NCBI GenBank assembly: GCA_041581935.1
Contig: JBFICP010000110.1
Location: forward strand, 1 to 9,911
DNA length: 9,911 nt
Direction of reading: 5' to 3'
DNA from: JAABYT01 sp041581935
Lineage (GTDB): Bacteria > Pseudomonadota > Gammaproteobacteria > HK1
Part shown: positions 1 through 6,205 of the stretch, piece by piece
Numbering within the stretch: the stretch's first letter is position 1
Layout of the letters: every line of letters starts with the position of its first letter
Program-made: the position numbers and the translations under genes
The notes under the pieces: generated by a model
Told to the model about the DNA's origin: nothing
The model's database searches: none
Seen by the model: only the letters and a program-made list of their open reading frames with translations

Positions 1-4
1 CAAC

Positions 5-32
5 TTGTCAATGCCGGCGAGGCCTGTATTCT
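5..32 (+). promoter_or_regulatory. Candidate sigma-70 promoter of suyAB
   Basis: A -35-like TTGTCA (5-10, 5 of 6 consensus bases) lies 16 bases before a -10-like TATTCT (27-32, 4 of 6). Transcription would begin near base 39-40, leaving a leader of about 40 bases before the GTG start of suyA. The match is respectable but only suggestive, because the window begins here and an upstream operon promoter cannot be excluded. Confidence 0.35.
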
Positions 33-42
33 ATGACGCCCT

Positions 43-63
43 GACAATCGACAAACGACAACC
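43..63 (+). repeat. Three tandem GACAANC heptamers in the suyA leader
   Basis: The leader holds GACAATC, GACAAAC and GACAACC back to back (43-49, 50-56, 57-63), each differing only at the sixth base. A fourth GACAA core lies inverted at 5-9 (TTGTC), overlapping the -35-like box. The block ends eight bases before the Shine-Dalgarno sequence. Direct repeats at a seven-base period could bind a regulator or control translation; the role is inference. Confidence 0.5.
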
Positions 64-70
64 GCACCCG

Positions 71-76
71 GGGGAG
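71..76 (+). promoter_or_regulatory. Ribosome binding site of suyA
   Basis: GGGGAG lies four bases before the GTG codon at 81. It is the only good Shine-Dalgarno match near the start of this reading frame and supports GTG initiation. The encoded protein then begins MTTHILIHGQ and has the full length expected of a SuyA-type subunit. Confidence 0.6.
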
Positions 77-80
77 CATC

Positions 81-365
81 GTGACGACTCACATTCTTAT
101 CCACGGCCAGAAAGACACGGTCGGCGTTGCCGTCGTAGAGAACATTGAACCGGGCATGGAGTTGACCGGTTGGGTGATGGATACCGACGAGACGATCAGC
201 ATCGAGGCCAAGGATCCAATCCCCCTGGGACACAAGGTCGCACTTCAAGACATCGCCGAGGGCGACACGATTGTCAAGTATGGGCACGACATCGGCCGCG
301 CCGTGCAGTCGATTTCAAAGGGTCATCATGTGCACGTGCACAATACCAAGACCAAGAGGTGGTAG
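81..365 (+). CDS. suyA: (2R)-3-sulfolactate sulfo-lyase, small (alpha) subunit; SAF-domain UxaA-family protein
   Basis: This 94-residue protein is a stand-alone SAF domain, the small N-terminal part that altronate dehydratases (UxaA) carry in one chain but that sulfolactate sulfo-lyase has as a separate subunit. Visible family features are the segment from about residue 47 to 68 (IPLGHKVALQDIAEGDTIVK) and the histidine-rich end GHHVHVHNTKTKRW (81-94), which closely resembles SuyA proteins as I recall them. With SuyB it would form the cytoplasmic enzyme that cleaves (2R)-3-sulfolactate to pyruvate and sulfite. The start is GTG with GGGGAG upstream. The stop codon lies three bases before suyB, so the two are almost certainly co-translated. 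The main alternative is the small subunit of another split UxaA-family dehydratase acting on a sugar acid; the close match of the partner to SuyB argues against this. Confidence 0.86.
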   Translation: MTTHILIHGQKDTVGVAVVENIEPGMELTGWVMDTDETISIEAKDPIPLGHKVALQDIAEGDTIVKYGHDIGRAVQSISKGHHVHVHNTKTKRW

Positions 366-368
366 CGC

Positions 369-1547
369 ATGTCAAACAAGGAACTTCCGCAAACAATCTG
401 GGGCTACCGCCGGGAAAATGGTCGCGTAGGTATTCGAAATCATGTCGTCATTCTGCCACTGGATGACCTGTCCAACGCTGCCTGCGAGGCAGTTGCCAAT
501 AACATTAAAGGAACGCTGGCACTACCCCACCATTACGGGCGACTTCAGTTCGGCGAAGACCTTCAGCTGCACTTCCGCACGCTCATCGGCACGGGATGCA
601 ATCCCAACGTGGCCGCTGTGGTCGTCATCGGAATCGAGCCGGGCTGGACCGGCCGTGTTGTCGACGGTATTGCAGCATCGGGCAAACCGGTTGAGGGGTT
701 TGCACTCGAGCGTAACGGCGACATCAAGACAATTGCAGCGGCATCGCGCACCGCTCACAAGTTTCTGCAACGCGCATCGGAGCTCAGACGCGAGGAGTGC
801 AGCATCGCAGATCTGTGGATATCCATGAAATGCGGCGAGTCCGATACGACCTCCGGACTCGGCGCCAACCCGACAGTGGGCAATCTTCTCGACAAGCTCG
901 ATCCCCTGGGGGTGACGACGTGCTTCGGCGAAACTTCCGAGCTTACCGGTGCCGAGATGGTCTGCAAAGAGCGCGCGATCTCACCGAAAATCGGCGAAAA
1001 GTTCATGAAGACCTGGACCGACTACAACGCATTCATCGAAGAATGCAAAACCGATGACCTGTCCGAGAGCCAGCCCACCAAGGGCAACATCGAGGGCGGT
1101 CTCACGACCATTGAGGAAAAGGCATTCGGCAACTTGGAAAAAATCGGCAGAAAAACAAAGTTCATCGATGTGCTCAAACCTGCCGAAGCCCCTGCAAGTG
1201 GCCCCGGACTGTACTTCATGGATACCTCGTCCGCGGCTGCCGAATGTGTGACTTTGCAGGCCGCGGCCGGCTTTGCCGTACATTTATTTCCGACCGGCCA
1301 GGGCAACGTCATCGGCAATCCGATCGAGCCCGTCATCAAGCTGACCGCAAATCCGCGCACCGCACGCGAGATGTCCGAGCATGTGGATCTGGATGTGTCG
1401 GGAATACTGCGTCGTGAGATGAGTTACGACGACGCGGGCGACGCTCTTATCGACATAACGATGCGCACCTGCAACGGCCGTCTGACTTGTGCGGAGATTC
1501 TCGGGCACCGCGAGTTCGTGATGACCAAGCTATACCGCAGCGCCTGA
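369..1547 (+). CDS. suyB: (2R)-3-sulfolactate sulfo-lyase, large (beta) subunit; UxaA family
   Basis: This 392-residue protein is the catalytic large subunit of the sulfo-lyase that releases sulfite and pyruvate from (2R)-3-sulfolactate in the cytoplasm. It spans a complete galactarate/altronate dehydratase C-terminal domain: [16 protein letters not shown] (11-26), IGTGCNPN with Cys77 (73-80), [10 protein letters not shown] with Cys155 (154-163), [10 protein letters not shown] (185-194), [18 protein letters not shown] (234-251) and the conserved [18 protein letters not shown] block (307-324). These blocks resemble SuyB more than UxaA, which has a different FTTGRG-type segment at the last position. 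Length is normal and no motif is broken. An AAGAGGTGG Shine-Dalgarno sequence (354-362) overlaps the end of suyA, and the three-base gap fixes a suyAB operon. GC content is lower than in genes to the right. Assignment rests on recalled family motifs; substrate specificity is inferred, helped by the ComC-like and TauE-like neighbours. Confidence 0.87.
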   Translation: MSNKELPQTIWGYRRENGRVGIRNHVVILPLDDLSNAACEAVANNIKGTLALPHHYGRLQFGEDLQLHFRTLIGTGCNPNVAAVVVIGIEPGWTGRVVDGIAASGKPVEGFALERNGDIKTIAAASRTAHKFLQRASELRREECSIADLWISMKCGESDTTSGLGANPTVGNLLDKLDPLGVTTCFGETSELTGAEMVCKERAISPKIGEKFMKTWTDYNAFIEECKTDDLSESQPTKGNIEGGLTTIEEKAFGNLEKIGRKTKFIDVLKPAEAPASGPGLYFMDTSSAAAECVTLQAAAGFAVHLFPTGQGNVIGNPIEPVIKLTANPRTAREMSEHVDLDVSGILRREMSYDDAGDALIDITMRTCNGRLTCAEILGHREFVMTKLYRSA

Positions 1548-1594
1548 GTCGGCCGGATATTCGGCCGACGCGGGTCGAGCGCGCCTGCCGCGCT
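1548..1594. terminator. Two hairpins between convergent suyB and SLC13 genes
   Basis: A perfect 8-bp stem GTCGGCCG/CGGCCGAC with a six-base loop (1548-1569) starts directly after the suyB stop codon. A second stem AGCGCG/CGCGCT with a five-base loop follows at 1578-1594. They lie between two genes that face each other, the place for a bidirectional terminator. Neither has a T-run on either strand, so intrinsic termination would be weak; they may instead stabilise transcript ends. Confidence 0.45.
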
Positions 1595-1608
1595 GTGACA
1601 ACCGGATA

Positions 1609-3447
1609 TCAATAAACCAGGCTGAGCATGGCGACGATCACGCACAAAAAAAGCAACGTCATGATGCCGCCGGCGCGCAGGAAATCGAGCACGCGATAAC
1701 CCGCCGGCCCCATAATCAGCGCGTTGACCTGGTGGGTTGGAATCAAAAACGAATTCGAAGTAGCCAGAGCCACTGTCAACGCGAACACTGCCGGGTTGGC
1801 ACCGATACCGATCGCGATGTTGATGGCCACCGGCACGAGCAGGACCGTGGCGCCGACGTTGGACATGACCAGGGTGAACCCGGTGGTCAACAGCGCCAGC
1901 GACGCCATGATGATCCAATGGGGCATATCCCCCAGCACGTTCAGGGTCTGCTGGGCAATCCAGGCGGCAGTACCGGTGGTATCCATGGCCATGCCGAAGG
2001 GAATCAGGCTTGCGAGCAGAAATACCGTCTGCCAGCTGACCGCCCGGTAGCCCTCGTCGATCGTCAACACCCCGCTCACAATCATGCCCACCGCTCCCGT
2101 CATCAAACAGACCGATACGGGTAACGGTGTGAACACGATCAGACATAATGCCAGCGTGAAAAATCCCAATGCCTCCTTCACCTTGTGCTCACGTACGACC
2201 TCCTGGCGCGGAAAGTCGGTCACGACGACGAAGTTACGATCTTCGGACAACTCCTGCAGATCCGCCCAGCGGGTATGCACGATCAAGGTATCGCCGGCAC
2301 GAAGAACACGTTCACGCAAATCCGTGCGCAGGGCTTCTTCCCCGCGATAGATCGCGAGCAGGCTCGCACCGAAACGCCTGCGAAGTCGAATATCGACGAT
2401 AGTGTTGCCGATCATCGCCGATCCCGGAGGTATCACGACCTCGGCAATGCCTGCCCGGGACGGACTCATTGCCTCGAGGAACACCTCGAGGCGCCTGTTG
2501 AGGTGCAAGTCGTTTTCTCGACAGAACGCTCGCACCTGGGTCTCGGAACCCATGAAGGCCATCACGGCGCCGGTAGGAATCTTGAACGGTCCCGGTGGCT
2601 CGACCCGCATGTCCTTGCCATCGAATACGCCGACCACGTACGGCGCATTTTCCTGCGCCTCGACCTCTGCCACTGTCTGGCCGACCAACGGACTTTCGAG
2701 GCGCACCCGCGCTTCGTAAATACTGCCTTGAATTCCGTATATATTCTCGAGATAGCGACTCGTGACTCCAGGTTCCGGAGTCGGACCGCGCGTGCCGGGC
2801 AACACAAACTTGCCGAGCAGCATGAAGTATCCGACCCCTGCCACGACAAGCGCGAGCCCTATGGGAGTGACCGAGAACAAGTGAAAGGTTTCGAGTGGAG
2901 TAGCGGAGTCCGGCAGCGTCTTGTTGGCGTTGGTAATCAGATCGTTGAGCAGAATGAGCGGGCTCGAGCCCACCATGGTGAGTGTCCCACCGAGGATTGC
3001 ACAGAATCCCATCGGCATCAGGAGTCGCGACATCGCAATGCCGGTGCGCGTGGAGATTCGGCTGACAACGGGCAGAAACAGAGCCGCGGCGCCAACGTTC
3101 TGCATGAAGCTCGAAATGAACGCGACGACGCCGGACACGATCGGCATGACCCGTTTTTCGCTGCTTCCCCCCACTCTCAATATGTGTGACGCGAGTCTCG
3201 AAAGTAAACCCGTTCGATCGAGACCGGCGCCGAGTAGCATCACCGCGATAATAGAGATGACTGCATTGCTCGCGAATCCGTCGAACAAATGCTCGGTAGG
3301 AACGATGTTGCTCAACCCGAGCGCTAACATGATCAGTATCGCAGCGACATCGACCCGAACGATCTCGAAGACGAACAGATAGATGGCAAACGCGAGAATG
3401 GCGAACACGGTACCCATCTGCGGAGTCAGCGTCAGAGTCTCAGTCAA
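1609..3447 (-). CDS. SLC13-family (DASS/ArsB-NhaD type) permease with two TrkA-C domains
   Basis: This inner-membrane anion transporter of about 612 residues has the usual split layout: an N-terminal block of membrane helices (to about residue 215), two cytoplasmic TrkA-C/RCK-C domains (about 240-325 and 333-411), and a second helix block to the C terminus. Repeated SLC13 signatures are visible: SFMQNVGAAALFLPV in the first half, MSNVGATVLLVP in the second, and IPTHQVNALIMGPAGYRVLD near the end. The family moves sulfate, dicarboxylates and similar anions, usually with sodium. Placed with suyAB and a ComC-like gene, it is a candidate importer for sulfolactate or a related sulfonate; that is inference. 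The start is taken as TTG at 3447 because AGGGGG lies seven bases upstream. The frame is open to a TTG at 3468 with no ribosome site, and an ATG lies at 3417. It follows the exporter gene by about 20 bases in one operon. Confidence 0.85.
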   Translation of the reverse strand: MTETLTLTPQMGTVFAILAFAIYLFVFEIVRVDVAAILIMLALGLSNIVPTEHLFDGFASNAVISIIAVMLLGAGLDRTGLLSRLASHILRVGGSSEKRVMPIVSGVVAFISSFMQNVGAAALFLPVVSRISTRTGIAMSRLLMPMGFCAILGGTLTMVGSSPLILLNDLITNANKTLPDSATPLETFHLFSVTPIGLALVVAGVGYFMLLGKFVLPGTRGPTPEPGVTSRYLENIYGIQGSIYEARVRLESPLVGQTVAEVEAQENAPYVVGVFDGKDMRVEPPGPFKIPTGAVMAFMGSETQVRAFCRENDLHLNRRLEVFLEAMSPSRAGIAEVVIPPGSAMIGNTIVDIRLRRRFGASLLAIYRGEEALRTDLRERVLRAGDTLIVHTRWADLQELSEDRNFVVVTDFPRQEVVREHKVKEALGFFTLALCLIVFTPLPVSVCLMTGAVGMIVSGVLTIDEGYRAVSWQTVFLLASLIPFGMAMDTTGTAAWIAQQTLNVLGDMPHWIIMASLALLTTGFTLVMSNVGATVLLVPVAINIAIGIGANPAVFALTVALATSNSFLIPTHQVNALIMGPAGYRVLDFLRAGGIMTLLFLCVIVAMLSLVY

Positions 3448-3454
3448 GCTTGGA

Positions 3455-3460
3455 CCCCCT
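3455..3460 (-). promoter_or_regulatory. Ribosome binding site deciding the SLC13 start
   Basis: On the minus strand AGGGGG (3460 to 3455) is followed by seven bases and then TTG at 3447. The more upstream TTG at 3468 directly abuts the preceding gene's stop codon and has no such site. This favours the shorter protein and a 21-base gap after the exporter gene. Confidence 0.5.
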
Positions 3461-3468
3461 GCGCACAA

Positions 3469-4240
3469 TCAGGCATGGGCACTCACCCAGCTCGCGTAGA
3501 AAATTCGCGCGGCCATGGCGACTCCTACCGCTATCAGCACACCGGCGACGGTGCGCTTGAGCAACGCGGTGGGCAGGCGATGTGCAACACGCGCGCCAAT
3601 CAAGACGCCCAGCGCCAGCAAAACGGCTATGGCGAGGCTGCCCCGAACGAGCAACTCGCCGCGTTGAAAATTGCCGATCGTCGCCGATGCCGCGACGGGC
3701 AGCTGAGTCACCTGACTAACACCCACCGCCGTCGACAACGGCAGTTTCATCCAAACCAGGATCGGTAGCAAAACGTGCGGCCCCCCGTGCCGCTAACGCC
3801 GAATCGAAGCCGGTGACCCCGCCGATGAGTGCGAGGGCAACGGCAGCCGGTTGCTTTTCTACACATCCCTCCGGTGCGCGCCGGGTGAGTGCGTGAACCC
3901 CTGAAAACAACACCAGTCCCGCGATGAAGGTTTCCAGCCAGCGTGCCGACATCAGCGACACGGTGGCTGCACCCAGATAGGCCCCCGGCATGGCGCCGAC
4001 ACACAGATACAGCGCCAGGCACCGGCGAATCGAGCCCCTTTGCGCGTACTCCGCGGCACCCACGGCGCCGCTGAATAGATAACTGAACATACAGGTCGCA
4101 ATGGCGATCTGCACGTCTACGCCCACCCAATATACGAGCCCGGGCACCAGAAGCACACCGCCGATCCCGACGCAGCCGATTGACGTACCGACTAGCAGAC
4201 CGAGGAAAGCGAAGGGTAGGAAGGCGACGAGCTCGGTCAT
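3469..4240 (-). pseudogene. TauE/SafE-family sulfite/sulfonate exporter, frameshifted
   Basis: Two adjacent minus-strand frames make one TauE/SafE (formerly DUF81) membrane protein of about 258 residues when joined. The first (4240 to about 3794) gives the N-terminal half, with LLVGTSIGCVGIGGVLLVPGL and several hydrophobic helices. The second (from about 3786 to 3469) gives LLPILVWMKLPLSTAVGVSQV and the last helices. The frame is lost inside the second glycine motif: family-like GFDSAL-x-GTGGPHVLLP is recovered only if one base is added near 3792-3794 and one in the G6 run at 3781-3786. Net, the coding sequence is two bases short (or one too long). TauE-type proteins export sulfite or sulfoacetate and commonly accompany sulfo-lyases, which fits disposal of sulfite made by SuyAB. 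The start is ATG at 4240 with AAGG ten bases upstream. It may be a true pseudogene or an assembly/read error in an otherwise intact gene. Confidence 0.78.
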
Positions 4241-4361
4241 CTGTCAAACACCTTAGCATCTGAGCGGATTCGGATCTCACCTTGCCCGGTTCGCGCGCTG
4301 TTAGAATCAGCAGATACCAGCAGGCGCGGGGGCCCCGACGTCGGTTACGCAACGACACGTC
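4241..4361. promoter_or_regulatory. Divergent promoter region between exporter and comC-like gene
   Basis: These 121 bases must hold the starts for both transcripts. On the plus strand TAGAAT (4302-4307) resembles a -10 box, but the nearest -35-like TTGCCC (4282-4287) is only 14 bases away, so the call is weak. A GGGGCCCC palindrome (4329-4336) overlaps by two bases a 10-bp palindrome CCGACGTCGG (4335-4344), placed just downstream of the -10-like box where a repressor could act. No regulator gene is nearby. Confidence 0.4.
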
Positions 4362-5363
4362 ATGAGTAAGGTTGATCTGAAAATCCTCGAGAATATGGCA
4401 GTCGCTGCCCTCGTTGCCGGCAATACCTCCGAGGAAAATGCGCGCATCGTAGCGCGCGCCCTGGTAGCGGCGGACGCCGACGGGCTCGCCTCGCACGGCG
4501 TGTCCAGGGTGCCCTTCTATGCCGACCAGGCGAGCAGCGGAAAGGTGGATGGCCATGCGACGCCGGTGCTCGAGCAGCGGGCAGCGGCTGCGCTGAGCGT
4601 CGACGCCGCCGCGGGATTCGCATTTCCGGCGATTCGCGCGGGCCTAGAGCGCGCAGCGGCGCTCGTCGGCGATGCGGGCGTGGTGGCGGTCTCCGTCGGC
4701 AACTCTCATCACTGCGGCGCCTGCGGTTACCACGTGGAAAGTATCGCCGAGCTCGGTTTGTTGGCTCTCGGATTCAGTAACACGCCGGCGGGGATGGCGC
4801 CGTGGGGCGGTTCGCGCGGCAGCTTCGGCACCAATCCCATCGGTTTCGCGTGTCCGAGGCGCGAGGCGCCGCCGCTTGTTGTGGATCTGTCCTTGAGCGT
4901 GGTGCCCCGCGGCAAGGTGATGCTGGCAGCCAACCGCGGCGAGCCGATTCCCGAAGGCTGGGCGCTCGATGCGCAGGGCCGCGCCACCACCGACCCACGC
5001 GCCGGGCTTGCGGGCACCATGGTGCCTATCGGAGAGTCCAAGGGCTCGGCACTCGCGTTCATGGTTGAATTGCTGACCGCGGCGCTGGCGGGCGCCAATT
5101 TTGCGTTCGAAGCGAGCTCGTTTTTTTCCGCTGCGGGGCCGCCGCCGCGTATCGCGCAGACATTTTTCGTCATGGATCCCGAGGCTTTCGGCGGTGCAAC
5201 CTTTCTCGACCGAGTCGAAGCGTTGGTTGCGGACGTGGCTTCCCAGCCCGGCACGCGTCTTCCCGGTGATCGACGCCACCGCAACCGCGCCGCGGCCCTC
5301 GTGCACGGCGTGGAGATCGACGATGATCTGCTGACCGAGCTGCGACGACGCGCGAGCATGTAA
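4362..5363 (+). CDS. comC: Ldh2/Mdh2-family dehydrogenase, likely (2R)-3-sulfolactate dehydrogenase
   Basis: This 333-residue cytoplasmic protein is a full-length member of the Ldh2/Mdh2 (malate/L-lactate dehydrogenase 2) family of NAD(P)-dependent 2-hydroxyacid dehydrogenases, which do not have a Rossmann fold. Family marks are SHGVSRVPFY with His45 and Arg49 (44-53), NSHHCGACGYH (114-124), GTNPIGFACP (156-165), VVDLSLSVVPRGKV (173-186; many relatives have DMATS here) and ESKGSALAFMVELL (225-238). Other members use malate, lactate, ureidoglycolate or 2,3-diketogulonate. Beside suyAB and a TauE-type exporter, the best fit is ComC, which interconverts sulfopyruvate and (R)-sulfolactate and so supplies the stereoisomer SuyAB cleaves. 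No strong Shine-Dalgarno sequence precedes the ATG, but no other start lies upstream in frame and the N terminus matches the family. Family certain, substrate inferred from context. Confidence 0.78.
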   Translation: MSKVDLKILENMAVAALVAGNTSEENARIVARALVAADADGLASHGVSRVPFYADQASSGKVDGHATPVLEQRAAAALSVDAAAGFAFPAIRAGLERAAALVGDAGVVAVSVGNSHHCGACGYHVESIAELGLLALGFSNTPAGMAPWGGSRGSFGTNPIGFACPRREAPPLVVDLSLSVVPRGKVMLAANRGEPIPEGWALDAQGRATTDPRAGLAGTMVPIGESKGSALAFMVELLTAALAGANFAFEASSFFSAAGPPPRIAQTFFVMDPEAFGGATFLDRVEALVADVASQPGTRLPGDRRHRNRAAALVHGVEIDDDLLTELRRRASM

Positions 5364-5379
5364 CGATGGAACGGGACTC

Positions 5380-5402
5380 CCGCGGCCGCGGTCAAAAAAA
5401 AA
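5380..5402. other. 12-bp palindrome followed by A9 tract between comC-like and DUF3750 genes
   Basis: CCGCGGCCGCGG (5380-5391) is a perfect palindrome, followed by nine A residues at 5394-5402. For a plus-strand terminator the run should be T, and for a minus-strand one it should lie on the other side of the stem, so this is not a standard terminator. The A-tract may be an AT-rich element just ahead of the next gene's ribosome site. Confidence 0.4.
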
Positions 5403-5427
5403 TCGTATGATTCGCGGAAGCACAATC

Positions 5428-6192
5428 ATGAAGTGGCTCAAGCGTGCTCTGATGGTGATGTGTGTACTACTTGCGGGCCCGATACTGATGGTTTCATGCG
5501 GAAATGTGAATGTCGGCAACGATTGGCGCACCGCGGACCGCTCGAGCGCCGGTCTGGCGCCGCACCCGTCGCGGGCACCGGAAGCGGTCGTGCAGGTGTA
5601 CGCGGCGCGTGCCTTCAACTGGCGCGGCGCCCTGGGAGTGCATACATGGATCGCCACCAAACCCCGGCGCGGTGAGTTCTACACGGTGCACCAGGTGATG
5701 GGTTGGCGGCGCTACCAGGATCTGCCGGTGGTCGTATCTACACCGGACATTCCCGATCGAAATTGGTTCGGCGCGCGTCCCGAGCTTGTCGTGGACCTGC
5801 GCGGCGAGCGGGCGGCGGAAGCGATTCCGCGTATCGAGGCGGCGGTCGCCAGTTACCCTTTCGCGCGCAATTACGGCCTGTGGCCGGGCCCCAACAGTAA
5901 TACGTTCACCGCCCACGTGGGTCGCGCGGTTCCCGGCCTCGCCATGGACCTGCCGAGCACCGCCATCGGCAAGGACTATCTCACCAATGGCAGCATCGTG
6001 GAGAGTGCGCCGAGCGGCACCGGCGGGCAGCTCTCGCTCTTCGGCCTGCTCGGTATCACCATTGCCCGGGAGGAAGGTTTGGAGCTGAACATCCTGGCGC
6101 TCAATTTCGGAATCGACTTGCTGCGCCCGGCCATCAAGCTGCCCGGCTTCGGCCGAATCGGCATGAAGAAGCTGCCACAGACGGATGAATGA
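5428..6192 (+). CDS. DUF3750 family protein, probable membrane-anchored or lipoprotein
   Basis: This protein of about 254 residues begins with a positively charged MKWLKR, then a hydrophobic stretch ending LMVSCGN (20-26). That looks like a signal peptide with an imperfect lipobox and Cys24, or a single membrane anchor. The remainder is recognisable as DUF3750: GNDWRTADRSSAGLAP (30-45), EAVVQVYAARAFNWRGALGVHTWIA (52-76), YPFARNYGLWPGPNSNTF (143-160) and a glycine-rich end. The family has no established function known to me. Conserved His72 and the GPNSNTF segment might form a polar site, which is speculation. ATG 5428 is chosen over the in-frame ATG 5407 because GGAAG (5416-5420) lies seven bases before it and it gives a cleaner signal peptide. 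It lies 64 bases after the comC-like gene on the same strand and may share its transcript; it converges on the next gene with 13 bases between stops. Confidence 0.82.
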   Translation: MKWLKRALMVMCVLLAGPILMVSCGNVNVGNDWRTADRSSAGLAPHPSRAPEAVVQVYAARAFNWRGALGVHTWIATKPRRGEFYTVHQVMGWRRYQDLPVVVSTPDIPDRNWFGARPELVVDLRGERAAEAIPRIEAAVASYPFARNYGLWPGPNSNTFTAHVGRAVPGLAMDLPSTAIGKDYLTNGSIVESAPSGTGGQLSLFGLLGITIAREEGLELNILALNFGIDLLRPAIKLPGFGRIGMKKLPQTDE

Positions 6193-6205
6193 TGAAGCCG
6201 CCACG

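Noticed and set aside
1..36. Possible 3' end of an upstream gene, ending in TGA at 34-36 (tail ...VNAGEACIL)
   Set aside because: Eleven codons are too few to recognise or to show coding, and the same bases hold a plausible suyA promoter.
81..1547. Reading the pair as altronate or galactarate dehydratase
   Set aside because: Those enzymes usually carry the SAF domain and the catalytic domain in one chain and lack the [22 protein letters not shown] segment; the split subunits and neighbours fit sulfolactate sulfo-lyase better.
2185..3189. Long plus-strand open frame (334 codons) opposite the SLC13 gene
   Set aside because: Its translation is rich in His, Arg and Gln with no family features, while the minus strand gives a full membrane transporter.
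5371..5402. Intrinsic terminator after the comC-like gene
   Set aside because: The GC-rich palindrome is followed by A9, not T, on the plus strand, and the order is wrong for a minus-strand terminator.
4644..5660. Long minus-strand open frame across the comC-like and DUF3750 genes
   Set aside because: It crosses two recognisable plus-strand genes and has the low-complexity composition of a high-GC antisense frame.
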